From the NCBI GenBank assembly GCA_934541105.1, contig CAKTDA010000002.1, positions 124,001-188,000 on the forward strand: a DNA stretch of 64,000 bases, read 5' to 3'. Below the pieces are notes generated by a model that was not told the DNA's origin, ran no database searches, and saw only the letters and a program-made list of their open reading frames with translations. Position numbers and translations under genes: made by a program. This stretch comes from an uncultured Luteitalea sp. (GTDB taxonomy: Bacteria > Acidobacteriota > Vicinamibacteria > Vicinamibacterales > Vicinamibacteraceae). Below, piece after piece: positions 43,388-52,183 of the stretch; the stretch's first letter is position 1, and each line of letters starts with the position of its first letter.

Positions 43388-44077
43388 TTACGGGTTGCGC
43401 GTCGCGGACCAGGCGCCCGCGCTGCCACCGACCTCGTAGCTGCCTTTCAGGGCACCGCCGTCGAGCGTGCCCTTGATGGTGCCCGCCGCTTCACCCGACA
43501 CGACGAGGTCGAGCGCCGCGCCCGTGAGGGTGCCTTTCAGCGCGAACGACATGCCGCTCTCGGCATTGCGCAGGGTGCCCGTGACCCCGGTGCCCTCCTG
43601 CGTGAGGGCCATCGACCAGCCGGGCCCGCCGTCCGACGTGATCGCCCACGTCCCGGTCACCGTCTCCGCGCCCGCGGCGGCCGCACCCTTCCGGCCCTCG
43701 AAGTCGCCCATCGCCGAGCCGTTGCCGTAGTCGACCGTGCCCTTGAGCGCGCCGTCGGCAAGCTTGCCGGTGAGGAGGATGGGCAGCGGCTGCCCCTGGT
43801 AGTCCACCGTGAACGCCAGCGTCACGCCGGCATCGGACGTCTTGACGACGACCGGCGTCGTCCCCATCTCGCCGGATACCGATCCGGTGAGCTGGCCGGC
43901 GTCCTCCTTGATGGTGAACGTCGCGGGATGGGTTCCCTGCGGCGAGGTCAGGTTCAGGTTCCAGGTACCCACGAGGTCCTGGGATGCGGGTGCCTGCGCC
44001 GATGCACTGGCCAGCGACATGGCGGCGGCAACCACGGATGCGACGAGCGTCCTCGGCAGAAACATCGGATGCGGCAT
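43388..44077 (-). CDS. Secreted protein with a duplicated beta-rich domain, function unknown
   Basis: A 229-residue protein with a signal peptide (to SASAQA, about residue 28). The mature part has two related halves. The first has VGTWNLNLTSPQGTHPATFT, TGSVSGEMG and LKGTVDYGNG; the second has VTGTWAITSDGGPGWSMALT, TGTLRNAESG and LKGSYEVGG. Each half thus begins with V(T)GTW and ends with a G-x-LKG(T/S) strand, suggesting a lipocalin- or beta-sandwich-like fold. It is six bases upstream of the NagX-like gene, so the two may act together at the envelope. No family name is certain. Confidence 0.75.
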   Translation of the reverse strand: MPHPMFLPRTLVASVVAAAMSLASASAQAPASQDLVGTWNLNLTSPQGTHPATFTIKEDAGQLTGSVSGEMGTTPVVVKTSDAGVTLAFTVDYQGQPLPILLTGKLADGALKGTVDYGNGSAMGDFEGRKGAAAAGAETVTGTWAITSDGGPGWSMALTQEGTGVTGTLRNAESGMSFALKGTLTGAALDLVVSGEAAGTIKGTLDGGALKGSYEVGGSAGAWSATRNP

Positions 44078-44182
44078 AGGGCGAGAGTCTACCTGAAGCG
44101 GGCGCGCCCGCGCGCCGGGCCGTTGCGGACCGGCTTGACCGCCGGTCCGGCCGTCGGCACAATGCGAACAAAAGGCGAAATA

Positions 44183-45172
44183 ATGCCCATGCAACCCGGA
44201 CTGTTCGGTGAGCCGCTGACGACGCGCGGGGTGGCGACGCTCGTGAAGGCCGGGGGCGTCGAGGCACTGCCCGCGGCAATCAGGCGGGCCGACGAGGCGC
44301 GCTACCAGGAGATCGCCTGCCGGTCGGCGCTGAATCGCACGAAAGGGATGCCGTTCGCGTGGACGCTGAACCCGTATCGCGGGTGCACCCACGCCTGCCA
44401 GTACTGCTTCGCGCGCCGCTACCAGTCGCAGTACGAGATGGATGCCGGCGACGCGTTCTCGTCCTACATCTTCGTCAAGCAGAACATCGCCAGCGTCCTC
44501 GAGCGGGAGTTGCGCCGGCCGTCGTGGCGCGCCGGCCTCGTGGCCGTCGGGACGGCCACCGACCCCTACCAGCCGATCGAGGGCCACTACAGGCTGACGC
44601 GACGCTGCCTCGAGCTGCTCGACGCGGCGAACACGCCGGTCGGGCTCGTCACGAAGGGCCCGCTCGTGGTGCGTGATGCCGACGTCCTGGCGCGGATGTC
44701 GTCGCGCGGGCTCGCCACGGTGTACCTCAGCGTGCCCACCGTCGATGACGTGTGGGAACGCCTCGAGCCCGGCGTCGCGCCGCCGCTGCAGCGCCTGCGC
44801 GCCGCGCGCCACCTGATCGACGCAGGCGTGCGCGCGGGCGTGCTCATGAGTCCACTCGTGCCGGGCTTCACCACGCAGCCGGCCCGGATCGAGGCGACGC
44901 TGCAGGCGATGGCCGACCTCGGCGTGCCGCTGCTCGGCGGCAACGTCCTCTACCTGCAGGATGGCAGCCGCGATCATTTCCTGCAGTTCCTGCAGGCCGA
45001 GGCGCCGCACCTGCTGGAGAAGTACGCGCGGCTGTACGTCGGCACCTATCCGGACAAGGGATACGCGGCGCAGGTCGCGGCGGTGCTGGCCGCCCTGCGC
45101 GCGCGCTACGCCCCTACGCGCTTCGGCCCATCAACGCCGCAATCCGCTGCTCGGTCGGCGGATGCGTGCTGA
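44183..45172 (+). CDS. Radical SAM protein, spore-photoproduct-lyase-like (SplB-related/Rv2578c type)
   Basis: A 329-residue protein with the cluster motif C68-x3-C72-x2-C75 (GCTHACQYCFARRY), preceded by SALNRTKGMPFAWTLNPYRG and followed by VAVGTATDPYQPIEGHYRLT, typical of the large uncharacterised SPL-like clade in non-sporulating bacteria. In spore formers SPL repairs thymine spore photoproduct; this clade may do something else. I prefer ATG 44183 over in-frame ATGs at 44162 and 44189. The last 59 bases overlap the 3' end of htpX on the other strand. Confidence 0.88.
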   Translation: MPMQPGLFGEPLTTRGVATLVKAGGVEALPAAIRRADEARYQEIACRSALNRTKGMPFAWTLNPYRGCTHACQYCFARRYQSQYEMDAGDAFSSYIFVKQNIASVLERELRRPSWRAGLVAVGTATDPYQPIEGHYRLTRRCLELLDAANTPVGLVTKGPLVVRDADVLARMSSRGLATVYLSVPTVDDVWERLEPGVAPPLQRLRAARHLIDAGVRAGVLMSPLVPGFTTQPARIEATLQAMADLGVPLLGGNVLYLQDGSRDHFLQFLQAEAPHLLEKYARLYVGTYPDKGYAAQVAAVLAALRARYAPTRFGPSTPQSAARSADAC

Positions 45173-45956
45173 ACAGCGAGAACAGGCCGCGCACGCTGAA
45201 CGGCTTGATGATGAACATGTGCGCGGTGGCCGGGTTGGCGTCCATCGGCACCTGCTTGCTGTAGGACTCGATCTTGCGCAGCGCGTTTGCGAGCCCCATC
45301 GGGGAACCGGCAATCTCGGCACCGCCCCGATCGGCCGCGAACTCGCGCGACCGCGAGATGGCCGACTGGATCAGCATCGCGGCGATCGGCGCCACGAAGA
45401 TGCCGACGAGCAGCGCCAGCGGGTTGCTCCCCTGGCCCTCGTCGGACCGCGAGCCGCCGCCGAACATCGCGGCAAACTGCGCCATCCGCGCCACCATCAT
45501 GATCGCGGCGGCAATCGTCGCCGCAACCGAGCTGATCAGGATGTCGCGGTGCTTGACGTGCGCGAGCTCGTGCGCCATCACGCCCGCGAGCTCGTCGCGG
45601 CTGAGGACGCGCATGATGCCCTCTGTGGCCGCCACGGCGGCGTGCTGCGGGTTGCGCCCGGTGGCGAAGGCGTTGGGCGACTGGTCGGGAATCACGTAGA
45701 CGCGGGGCATCGGCAGCTGGGCGCGTCGCGCCAGTTCCGCCGTGAGCTGGTGGAGGGGGTGCTCGGGCCCGACTTCCTTCGCCCGGTACATGGCCAGCAC
45801 CACCTTGTCGGAGAACCAGTAGGAGCCGAAGTTCATCACCACGGCGAACAGGAACGCGATCACGAGGCCCTGGTCGCCGCCCAGCATCTGCCCGAGGTAC
45901 AGGAACAAGGCGCTGAGGAGTGCCAGCAGCGCTGCCGTTTTCAGTGAACTGGTCAT
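45114..45956 (-). CDS. htpX: M48 family protease HtpX
   Basis: A 280-residue inner-membrane zinc protease. Two N-terminal membrane helices, then FATGRNPQHAAVAATEGIMR, the HEXXH motif in VMAHELAHVKHRDILIS, and SREFAADRGGAEI with the third zinc ligand Glu. HtpX degrades damaged membrane proteins. The end FSTHPPTEQRIAAL is standard. Its ATG follows TACACT by nine bases on the minus strand, suggesting a very short leader. It is divergent from the 46004 gene with only 47 bases between starts. Confidence 0.95.
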   Translation of the reverse strand: MTSSLKTAALLALLSALFLYLGQMLGGDQGLVIAFLFAVVMNFGSYWFSDKVVLAMYRAKEVGPEHPLHQLTAELARRAQLPMPRVYVIPDQSPNAFATGRNPQHAAVAATEGIMRVLSRDELAGVMAHELAHVKHRDILISSVAATIAAAIMMVARMAQFAAMFGGGSRSDEGQGSNPLALLVGIFVAPIAAMLIQSAISRSREFAADRGGAEIAGSPMGLANALRKIESYSKQVPMDANPATAHMFIIKPFSVRGLFSLFSTHPPTEQRIAALMGRSA

Positions 45957-45991
45957 GGTCGTTTCAGTGTAGGGCGGATGCGCCCATCTCC

Positions 45992-45997
45992 TACAAT
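45992..45997 (+). promoter_or_regulatory. -10 hexamer TACAAT predicting a leaderless mRNA for the 46004 gene
   Basis: TACAAT ends six bases before the ATG, so the predicted transcription start is the A of the ATG itself. There is no ribosome binding site. On the other strand TACACT (45971-45966) serves htpX in the same way. Confidence 0.55.
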
Positions 45998-46003
45998 AGA
46001 CCG

Positions 46004-46666
46004 ATGACGCGCGCAATCGAGCTGACCGTCTGGGGGATCCTGCTCGCGGCGGGGCCGGCACTGGCGCAGGGCCGCCCGCAGACGCCGCCGCCACCGCCGC
46101 CCGGAGTCACCCCGCAACCCGTGGGTCGCCCCGACGCGACCCGGCCGGCGAGTGGCACCGGTTCCTCGGCCCCGACAGCCGCCGCGCCAGCCACTGCCGC
46201 CCCTGCGGCCACGCGGCAGGCGCCGCCCGTTCGTCCGCCGGCAACGGGCGCCGCGTCCCGGCCGGAACGCGAGGTGCTCACGCGGTCCGTGCTGCCGACC
46301 GAACCCGTGCCGACCGAGGCGCTGCTCGGCGTGCCGATTCATCCGAGCGCGACGTTCCTGAAGTCGTACGACGCGGGCCGCGGCCAGCGGTACTACCTCT
46401 TCGGATCGATGACGTCGTTCGCCGAACTGGTGCTCTACTACCGCACGCAGCTGCGGACGCGCGGCGACCTCGTGTACGACGAGCCGCCGGTCCACATGTT
46501 CGAGGTGGGAAGGTTCCGGGAGGAGACGATGGCGTTCCCCCCGGGCGTGACGGTGAAGGACTACACGTGGGGCGGCGGCAAGGGCTACCTCGTGCCCGTT
46601 CCCGGTGCCAACCCGAGCCGTTACCCGACCATCATCCAGATCGTCCCGGTGGTGGCGGGGCGGTAG
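46004..46666 (+). CDS. Exported Pro/Ala-rich protein of unknown function
   Basis: A 220-residue protein with a signal peptide (cleavage near ALAQG, residue 22), a disordered Pro/Ala/Thr linker (residues 23-95, including six consecutive prolines) and a C-terminal globular domain of about 120 residues starting LLGVPIHPSATFLKSYDAGR with RYYLFGSMTSFAELVLYYRT. I recognise no named family, though the globular part looks like a conserved envelope domain. Its last 35 bases overlap the 3' end of thiC on the other strand. Confidence 0.75.
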   Translation: MTRAIELTVWGILLAAGPALAQGRPQTPPPPPPGVTPQPVGRPDATRPASGTGSSAPTAAAPATAAPAATRQAPPVRPPATGAASRPEREVLTRSVLPTEPVPTEALLGVPIHPSATFLKSYDAGRGQRYYLFGSMTSFAELVLYYRTQLRTRGDLVYDEPPVHMFEVGRFREETMAFPPGVTVKDYTWGGGKGYLVPVPGANPSRYPTIIQIVPVVAGR

Positions 46667-48386
46667 GGGTGTAGATCTCGCCTGACTGGCCGAACTCCTC
46701 GGCCTTCTCCTGCAGCCCGGCCTCGAGCGCCTTCTGCGCCTCGAGGCCCCTGGCCGCGGCATAGTCGCGCACCTGCTGCGTGATCTCCATCGAGCAGAAC
46801 TTCGGCCCGCACATCGAACAGAAGTGCGCCATCTTGGCGCCCTCGGCCGGCAGCGTCTCGTCGTGGTAGGCGCGCGCCGTCACGGGGTCGAGCGCCAGGC
46901 TGAACTGGTCGCGCCACCGGAACTCGAACCGCGCCTTCGACAACGCATCGTCCCAGGTGCGGGCCTGCGGGTGGCCTTTCGCGATGTCGGCAGCGTGCGC
47001 GGCAATCTTGTAGGCAATCACGCCCGCCTTGACGTCATCGCGATTGGGCAGCCCGAGGTGTTCCTTGGGCGTCACGTAGCAGAGCATGGCCGTGCCGTAC
47101 CAGCCGATCATCGCGGCGCCGATTGCCGACGTGATGTGGTCGTAGCCGGGCGCGATGTCGGTGGTGAGCGGCCCGAGGGTGTAGAAGGGCGCCTCGCTGC
47201 ACCAGTCGAGCTGCTTCTCCATGTTCTCCCGGATCAGGTGCATGGGCACGTGGCCGGGCCCCTCGTTCATCACCTGCACGTCGTGCTCCCACGCGATGCG
47301 CGTGAGCTCGCCCTGCGTCTGCAGCTCGCCGAACTGCGCGGCGTCGTTCGCGTCGGCAATCGACCCGGGCCGCAGCCCGTCGCCGAGCGAGAACGACACG
47401 TCGTAGGCGCGCATGATCTCGCAGATCTCGCGGAAGTGCGTGTAGAGGAAGTTCTCCTTGTGGTGCGCAAGGCACCACTTCGCCAGGATCGATCCCCCGC
47501 GCGAGACGATGCCCGTGACGCGTGAAGCGGTAAGCGGCACATAACGCAAGAGCACGCCGGCGTGGACGGTGAAGTAGTCCACGCCCTGTTCGGCCTGCTC
47601 GACGAGCGTGTCGCGATAGAGCTCCCACGTGAGCTCCTCGGGCCGTCCCCCCACCTTCTCCAGCGCCTGGTAGATCGGCACCGTGCCGATCGGCACCGCG
47701 CTGTTGCGGATGATCCACTCGCGGGTCTCGTGGATGTCGCGGCCCGTCGAGAGGTCCATCACGGTGTCGGCGCCCCACAGGGTCGCCCACCGCAGCTTGT
47801 CCACTTCCTCCTCGATCGACGAGGACACGGCGGAGTTGCCGATGTTGGCGTTGATCTTCACGAGGAAGTTGCGGCCGATGATCATCGGCTCGAGCTCGGG
47901 GTGGTTGATGTTGGCGGGGATGATGGCGCGTCCGCGCGCGACCTCGTCGCGCACGAAATCGGGCGCCAGGCCTTCGCGCGTCGCGACGAACGCCATCTCG
48001 GGCGTCACCTCGCCGCGCCGGGCGTACGCCATCTGCGTGATCGACGTGCTGCCGGCAGCGCGCCGGCGCGTCCGGGTGCGCGCCGCGAGCGCCGGGGGCA
48101 TCTCGCGCTTCCATGCATCGAGGAGCAGGTGCCGCGGCTCCTGCACCGTGTCGCGTCCGTCGATCCAGGCGCGCCGCAGCAGCGGCAGCCCTTCGCGCAC
48201 GTCGGTGCCCTGCGGCCCGCTCGTGTCGTAGACGCGCAGCGGCTGGTTGCCGCCCGAGAGCGCGATCTCGCGCATCGGCACACGGACGCCCTGCGGCCCC
48301 TCCACGTGGACCTTGCGCGAGGCGGGGAATGCGTCCTCGTACGACAGCATCGTCGAGGTGGCGGTGGCGGTTGGCAGCTGCGACAC
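46632..48386 (-). CDS. thiC: Phosphomethylpyrimidine synthase
   Basis: A 584-residue radical SAM enzyme that turns aminoimidazole ribotide into HMP-P for thiamine. It has GRAIIPANINHPELEPMIIG, NEGPGHVPMHLI, TDIAPGYDHITSAIG and the C-terminal cluster motif CSMCGPKFC (Cys-x2-Cys-x4-Cys) unique to ThiC. The start is GTG 48386, nine bases after AGGAG. A TPP riboswitch occupies the leader, so expression falls when thiamine is plentiful. ThiD, which uses the product, is at 1725. Confidence 0.97.
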   Translation of the reverse strand: MSQLPTATATSTMLSYEDAFPASRKVHVEGPQGVRVPMREIALSGGNQPLRVYDTSGPQGTDVREGLPLLRRAWIDGRDTVQEPRHLLLDAWKREMPPALAARTRTRRRAAGSTSITQMAYARRGEVTPEMAFVATREGLAPDFVRDEVARGRAIIPANINHPELEPMIIGRNFLVKINANIGNSAVSSSIEEEVDKLRWATLWGADTVMDLSTGRDIHETREWIIRNSAVPIGTVPIYQALEKVGGRPEELTWELYRDTLVEQAEQGVDYFTVHAGVLLRYVPLTASRVTGIVSRGGSILAKWCLAHHKENFLYTHFREICEIMRAYDVSFSLGDGLRPGSIADANDAAQFGELQTQGELTRIAWEHDVQVMNEGPGHVPMHLIRENMEKQLDWCSEAPFYTLGPLTTDIAPGYDHITSAIGAAMIGWYGTAMLCYVTPKEHLGLPNRDDVKAGVIAYKIAAHAADIAKGHPQARTWDDALSKARFEFRWRDQFSLALDPVTARAYHDETLPAEGAKMAHFCSMCGPKFCSMEITQQVRDYAAARGLEAQKALEAGLQEKAEEFGQSGEIYTPTAPPPPGRSG

Positions 48387-48484
48387 GTCTCGGGACTCCT
48401 TCCGGCCGGCTCGGCCAGCCCTGCCTGCCACTGCAGGCAATGGGCCTGCAACGACCGAAGGAAGACGTGCGTCATCACGCGCCG

Positions 48485-48570
48485 CACTCCCTTCGCCGGT
48501 ATCAACCGGATCAGGTTCCAAGGGTGTGATCTCAATCCCGCGCCTGCGGAATACCCCTGGCGGACTCCAC
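48485..48570 (-). promoter_or_regulatory. TPP riboswitch controlling thiC
   Basis: The minus strand carries the THI-box core: ATTGAGATCACACCCTTGG, then AACCTGATCCGG, then TTGATACCGGCGAAGGGAGT. The TGAGA (J2-3), ACCTGAT (J4-5) and GCGAAGGGA elements that bind the pyrimidine and pyrophosphate are all there. About 100 bases separate it from the GTG; in that space a perfect 7-bp hairpin (TGCAGGC / GCCTGCA, 48432-48450) may belong to the expression platform. Confidence 0.95.
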
Positions 48571-48622
48571 GCATCATACAGAATCCTCGCCGGCACCCGG
48601 CGCCCGATGCCGGAACCCGATA

Positions 48623-50977
48623 ATGCCCGGAATGTCCCGACTGCCCGTCGACGCCCACATCCCGCAGTTGCGCGCGCACCTGGCGCGTCATCGAGCGGCG
48701 GTGCTCGTCGCCGCGCCGGGGGCCGGCAAGACGACGCGCGTGCCGCCGGCACTTGCCGGGGACGGCCCCGTGATCGTGCTCCAGCCGCGCCGGGCCGCGG
48801 CGCGGGCGCTGGCGCGGCGCGTGGCCGACGAGCAGCGCTGGACGCTCGGGCGCGAGGTCGGCTGGCACGTCCGCTTCGAGCCGCGGTTCGGCCCCGACAC
48901 GCGCGTGCTGTTTGCCACCGAGGGCATCCTCACCGCGCGCCTCCAGCAGGACCCGCTCCTCGAGGCGTTCACCACGGTCGTGATTGACGAGTTCCACGAA
49001 CGCAGCGTCCACGCCGACCTCGGCCTGGCCCTCGTGCGGCAGGCGTGGCTCGCCCGCGACGACATGCGTGTTCTCGTGATGTCGGCGACGATCGACGCGG
49101 ATCCGGTGTCACGGTTCCTCGGGGACTGTCCCGTGATCGACGTGGCCGGCTCCCCGCACCCGCTCGCGGTCTCGTACGCGCCTGACGAACGGCTGCCGAC
49201 CGTCGTGGACCGATGCCTGCGGGACGCGCCCGGCAACGTGCTGTGCTTCCTTGCCGGCGCGCGCGAGATCGACGAAGCGGGTCGCGCGCTGGCTGGCATC
49301 GCGAGGACGCATGCAGTGGACGTCCTGCCGCTGCACGGCGCGCTGCCTGCAGACGCACAGGACCTGGCGCTCGGGGAGGCCACGCGGCGGCGGGTCGTGC
49401 TCGCCACGAACATCGCGGAGACGTCGGTCACCGTGCCCGGCGTCCGCATCGTCGTGGACGGCGGGCTGCAGAAGGTCGCGCGATACGACGCGGCGCGCGG
49501 TGTGGACGCCCTGCGAACCGAGCGCATCACGGCCGATGCGGCCGCGCAGCGCGCCGGGCGCGCGGCTCGGCTCGGACCGGGCCTCGCGGTGCGGCTGTGG
49601 TCCGAGCGCGACACGCTGCGTCCGTTTCGCGAGCCCGACATCGCCCGCGTGGACCTCGCGCCCGTGCTGCTGGCCGTGCTCGCGTGGGGCGGCGACGTCG
49701 CCGGCTTCGAGTGGTTCGAGGCGCCGCCTGCCGATCGCATCGGCAATGCCATGACGCTGCTGACTCGACTCGGCGCTTTCGATGGCACGGTGACGTCGCT
49801 CGGCCGCCACCTTGCACGCTTGCCTCTGCCTCCCCGGCTCGCGCGCATCGTGGTGGAAGCGGGCGGCCATCCGGACGCGTGCCTCGCGGCAGCCATGCTC
49901 TCGGAACGACGGTTGCCGACGATCGATGGACGCACGACGACCTCCGACGTCCTGTCGCTGCTGCCCGCCGCGGCGTCGCTGCCGCACGTCCGCGCGGCCG
50001 CTGCGGCCATCGGACGCAGCTACCGGTCGCTGCCCGATCAGCGCACGGCAGGCACCGCGACGCCGGAGAGGGCGTCCCGACTCGACGAGGCGCACCTGCG
50101 CCGGGCGCTGCTTGCGGGATATCCCGACCGCGTCGCGCAGCGGCGCACCGCGCACGGCGACTCGCTGCTGCTTGCGGCCGGCACGGGCGCGCGGCAGGGC
50201 ACGGAGAGCGGCGTCCGCGACGCCGAGTTCGTCGTCGCGCTCGAGGTGCGGGCCGTTGCGGGGCGCGAGCCGGTCGTCCCGATTGCGAGCGCCGTCGATC
50301 GCGAGTGGCTCGTGCCGACGCACACGACCCGTACGGTTCGTGTCGACGAGCGAGGACGCCTGCGAGCCGCGGTCGCCGAGCGCTACGACGCGCTGCTGCT
50401 GCGCGAGCAGCCCGACGCCCTCCGCCCCGATGATCGCGCGGTGCTCGCCGATGCGTGGCGGCGCGCAGCGAGGCGCGACGAGGACGTCGCGTTGTTGCGT
50501 CGCCTGGCGTTTGCCGGCGCGGCCGTGGACGTCGACTCGCTGCTTGCGAGTGCCGTTGCCGATGCGTCATCCCTCGACGGGATCGATCTCGTGTCCGGCA
50601 TGCCATGGGACGTTCGTCGCCGACTGGCGACCGACGCGCCCGAGCGCCTCGCGCTGCCGAGCGGACGCACGGCGACGCTGGAGTACGACGAGGACGGGAC
50701 GGTGCGTGCCGCCGTGAAGCTCCAGGAACTCTTCGGGTTTGCCGACACGCCGGTCGTCGGGCCCCGCCGGGTTCCGGTGCTGTTCGAACTGCTGGCGCCG
50801 AGCGGGCGTCCCGTGCAGACCACGCGCGACCTGCGCAGCTTCTGGACGACGACGTACGCCGAGGTGCGCAAGGAGTTGCGGGCGCGCTACCCGAGGCATC
50901 CGTGGCCCGAGGACCCGTGGACCGCGACGCCGACGCACCGCACCGTCACCCGGCGCGGCGGAGGACGAAGCACTTGA
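48623..50977 (+). CDS. hrpB: ATP-dependent RNA helicase HrpB
   Basis: A 784-residue DEAH-type helicase. Walker A is APGAGKTT (residues 31-38), motif II is DEFH (122-125, in VVIDEFHERSVHADL), motif III VMSATID, and motif VI QRAGRAARLGPG. The C-terminal HrpB-specific domain ends with TTRDLRSFWTTTYAEVRKEL and a basic tail. Family size is about 800 residues. Its RNA target is unknown. ATG 48632 is an alternative start. The 3' end overlaps the convergent methyltransferase gene by 32 bases. Confidence 0.94.
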   Translation: MPGMSRLPVDAHIPQLRAHLARHRAAVLVAAPGAGKTTRVPPALAGDGPVIVLQPRRAAARALARRVADEQRWTLGREVGWHVRFEPRFGPDTRVLFATEGILTARLQQDPLLEAFTTVVIDEFHERSVHADLGLALVRQAWLARDDMRVLVMSATIDADPVSRFLGDCPVIDVAGSPHPLAVSYAPDERLPTVVDRCLRDAPGNVLCFLAGAREIDEAGRALAGIARTHAVDVLPLHGALPADAQDLALGEATRRRVVLATNIAETSVTVPGVRIVVDGGLQKVARYDAARGVDALRTERITADAAAQRAGRAARLGPGLAVRLWSERDTLRPFREPDIARVDLAPVLLAVLAWGGDVAGFEWFEAPPADRIGNAMTLLTRLGAFDGTVTSLGRHLARLPLPPRLARIVVEAGGHPDACLAAAMLSERRLPTIDGRTTTSDVLSLLPAAASLPHVRAAAAAIGRSYRSLPDQRTAGTATPERASRLDEAHLRRALLAGYPDRVAQRRTAHGDSLLLAAGTGARQGTESGVRDAEFVVALEVRAVAGREPVVPIASAVDREWLVPTHTTRTVRVDERGRLRAAVAERYDALLLREQPDALRPDDRAVLADAWRRAARRDEDVALLRRLAFAGAAVDVDSLLASAVADASSLDGIDLVSGMPWDVRRRLATDAPERLALPSGRTATLEYDEDGTVRAAVKLQELFGFADTPVVGPRRVPVLFELLAPSGRPVQTTRDLRSFWTTTYAEVRKELRARYPRHPWPEDPWTATPTHRTVTRRGGGRST

Positions 50978-52133
50978 GGTAATAGGTCTCGGGCACGCCG
51001 AGCAGGACGGGATGGTCGCGCCCCTGCATCCGCTTCTCGACGACAACAACCGGCACCTGCGCGTCCGTGGCGGCCGCCAGCACGATGCCCCCGAATGTCG
51101 CCTCGTCCACGTGGGCCGAGCAGGTACACGTGATCAGGTGACCGCCCGGAGCCAGCAGACGCAGCGCGCGCAGGTTGATGTCCTTGTACCCGCTCATCGC
51201 CTTCGGCAGCGCGCCCTTGTGCTTGGCGAACGCCGGCGGGTCGAGCACGATCGTGTCGAACCGATCGCCGGACCGCTCGAACTCACGAAGTGCGTCGAAC
51301 ACGTTCGCCTCGCGCGCCTCGACGCCGGTGAAGCCCTGCCGCCGTGCACTGTTCGTGATGGCCGCCACCGCGTCGGCCGACGCATCGATGGCCTCGACGC
51401 GATCGACGCGCGCTGCCATCCGGAGCGCGAACCCGCCGTGATAGCTGAACGCGTCGAGCGCGCGACCGCGTGCGTACGTCGCCGCGGCGGCATGATTCTC
51501 GTTCTGGTCGAGGAACAGGCCCGTCTTCTGTCCGTGCCACACGTCCACGAGGTGCGACACGGGGCCTTCGCGCACTTCGATACGTTCGGGCACGTCGCCA
51601 TGCGCGAGCACGACCTCCTGGGGCAGGCCCTCGAGCGTGCGCACCTTGGGATCGTTGCGCAGCAGCACGCCGCGCGGCTCCAGCAGTTCCACGAGGAGTT
51701 CGACGATCAGGTCACGGTGCGCATCGGTGCCCTGCGACAGCGTCTGCACGACGAGCACATCGTCGTAGCGATCCACCACGAGCGAGGGCAGCAGGTCGCC
51801 CTCGCCGTGGACGAGGCGCATCGCGGTGGCGTCGACCTGCAGGCGCTCGCGCATGCCGATCGCGGCCTGGAGCCGAGCGCGCCAGAACGCGCGGTCCACC
51901 GGCGTGTCGTCGCGCGTGAGCATGCGCAGCGTGATCTGCGACTCGGTCGAGCACAGGGCCCGGCCGAGCAACTGCCCGCGGCCGTCTCGAACCTCGACGA
52001 CGGCACCGGGGTCGGCGTGGAGGTCCGCGACGTCGGAGCGGTAGATCCAGGGGTGGCCGGCGCGCACGCGCGCGACGCCCTTGCTGGTGATGACGGCGGT
52101 CGGACGGCGTGTGGAGGTGGAGTCGGCTGGCAT
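50946..52133 (-). CDS. Class I SAM-dependent rRNA methyltransferase, RlmI-like
   Basis: A 395-residue protein: N-terminal PUA-like domain (VITSKGVARVRAGHPWIYRS), central domain (LVHGEGDLLPSLVVDRYDDV), and a Rossmann methyltransferase with HGQKTGLFLDQNENH, ALDAFSYHGGFAL and the catalytic motif FDTIVLDPPAFAK, with a Cys in LITCTCSAHVDEATF. RlmI makes m5C1962 in 23S rRNA; related enzymes have other targets. ATG 52133 is preferred over an upstream GTG at 52181, which would run through the shared promoter. Confidence 0.92.
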   Translation of the reverse strand: MPADSTSTRRPTAVITSKGVARVRAGHPWIYRSDVADLHADPGAVVEVRDGRGQLLGRALCSTESQITLRMLTRDDTPVDRAFWRARLQAAIGMRERLQVDATAMRLVHGEGDLLPSLVVDRYDDVLVVQTLSQGTDAHRDLIVELLVELLEPRGVLLRNDPKVRTLEGLPQEVVLAHGDVPERIEVREGPVSHLVDVWHGQKTGLFLDQNENHAAAATYARGRALDAFSYHGGFALRMAARVDRVEAIDASADAVAAITNSARRQGFTGVEAREANVFDALREFERSGDRFDTIVLDPPAFAKHKGALPKAMSGYKDINLRALRLLAPGGHLITCTCSAHVDEATFGGIVLAAATDAQVPVVVVEKRMQGRDHPVLLGVPETYYLKCFVLRRAG

Positions 52134-52164
52134 GTCGGGGATCGGCCGGTCCGGGCCGAATCCG

Positions 52165-52175
52165 TATAGTACAAT
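52165..52175. promoter_or_regulatory. Bidirectional -10 region between the RlmI-like gene and rpiB
   Basis: TATAGTACAAT contains TACAAT facing right (52170-52175, eight bases before the rpiB ATG) and TACTAT facing left (complement of 52165-52170). The rpiB message should be leaderless or nearly so; the leftward one has a leader of about 25 bases. Confidence 0.5.
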
Positions 52176-52183
52176 CCGCACCT

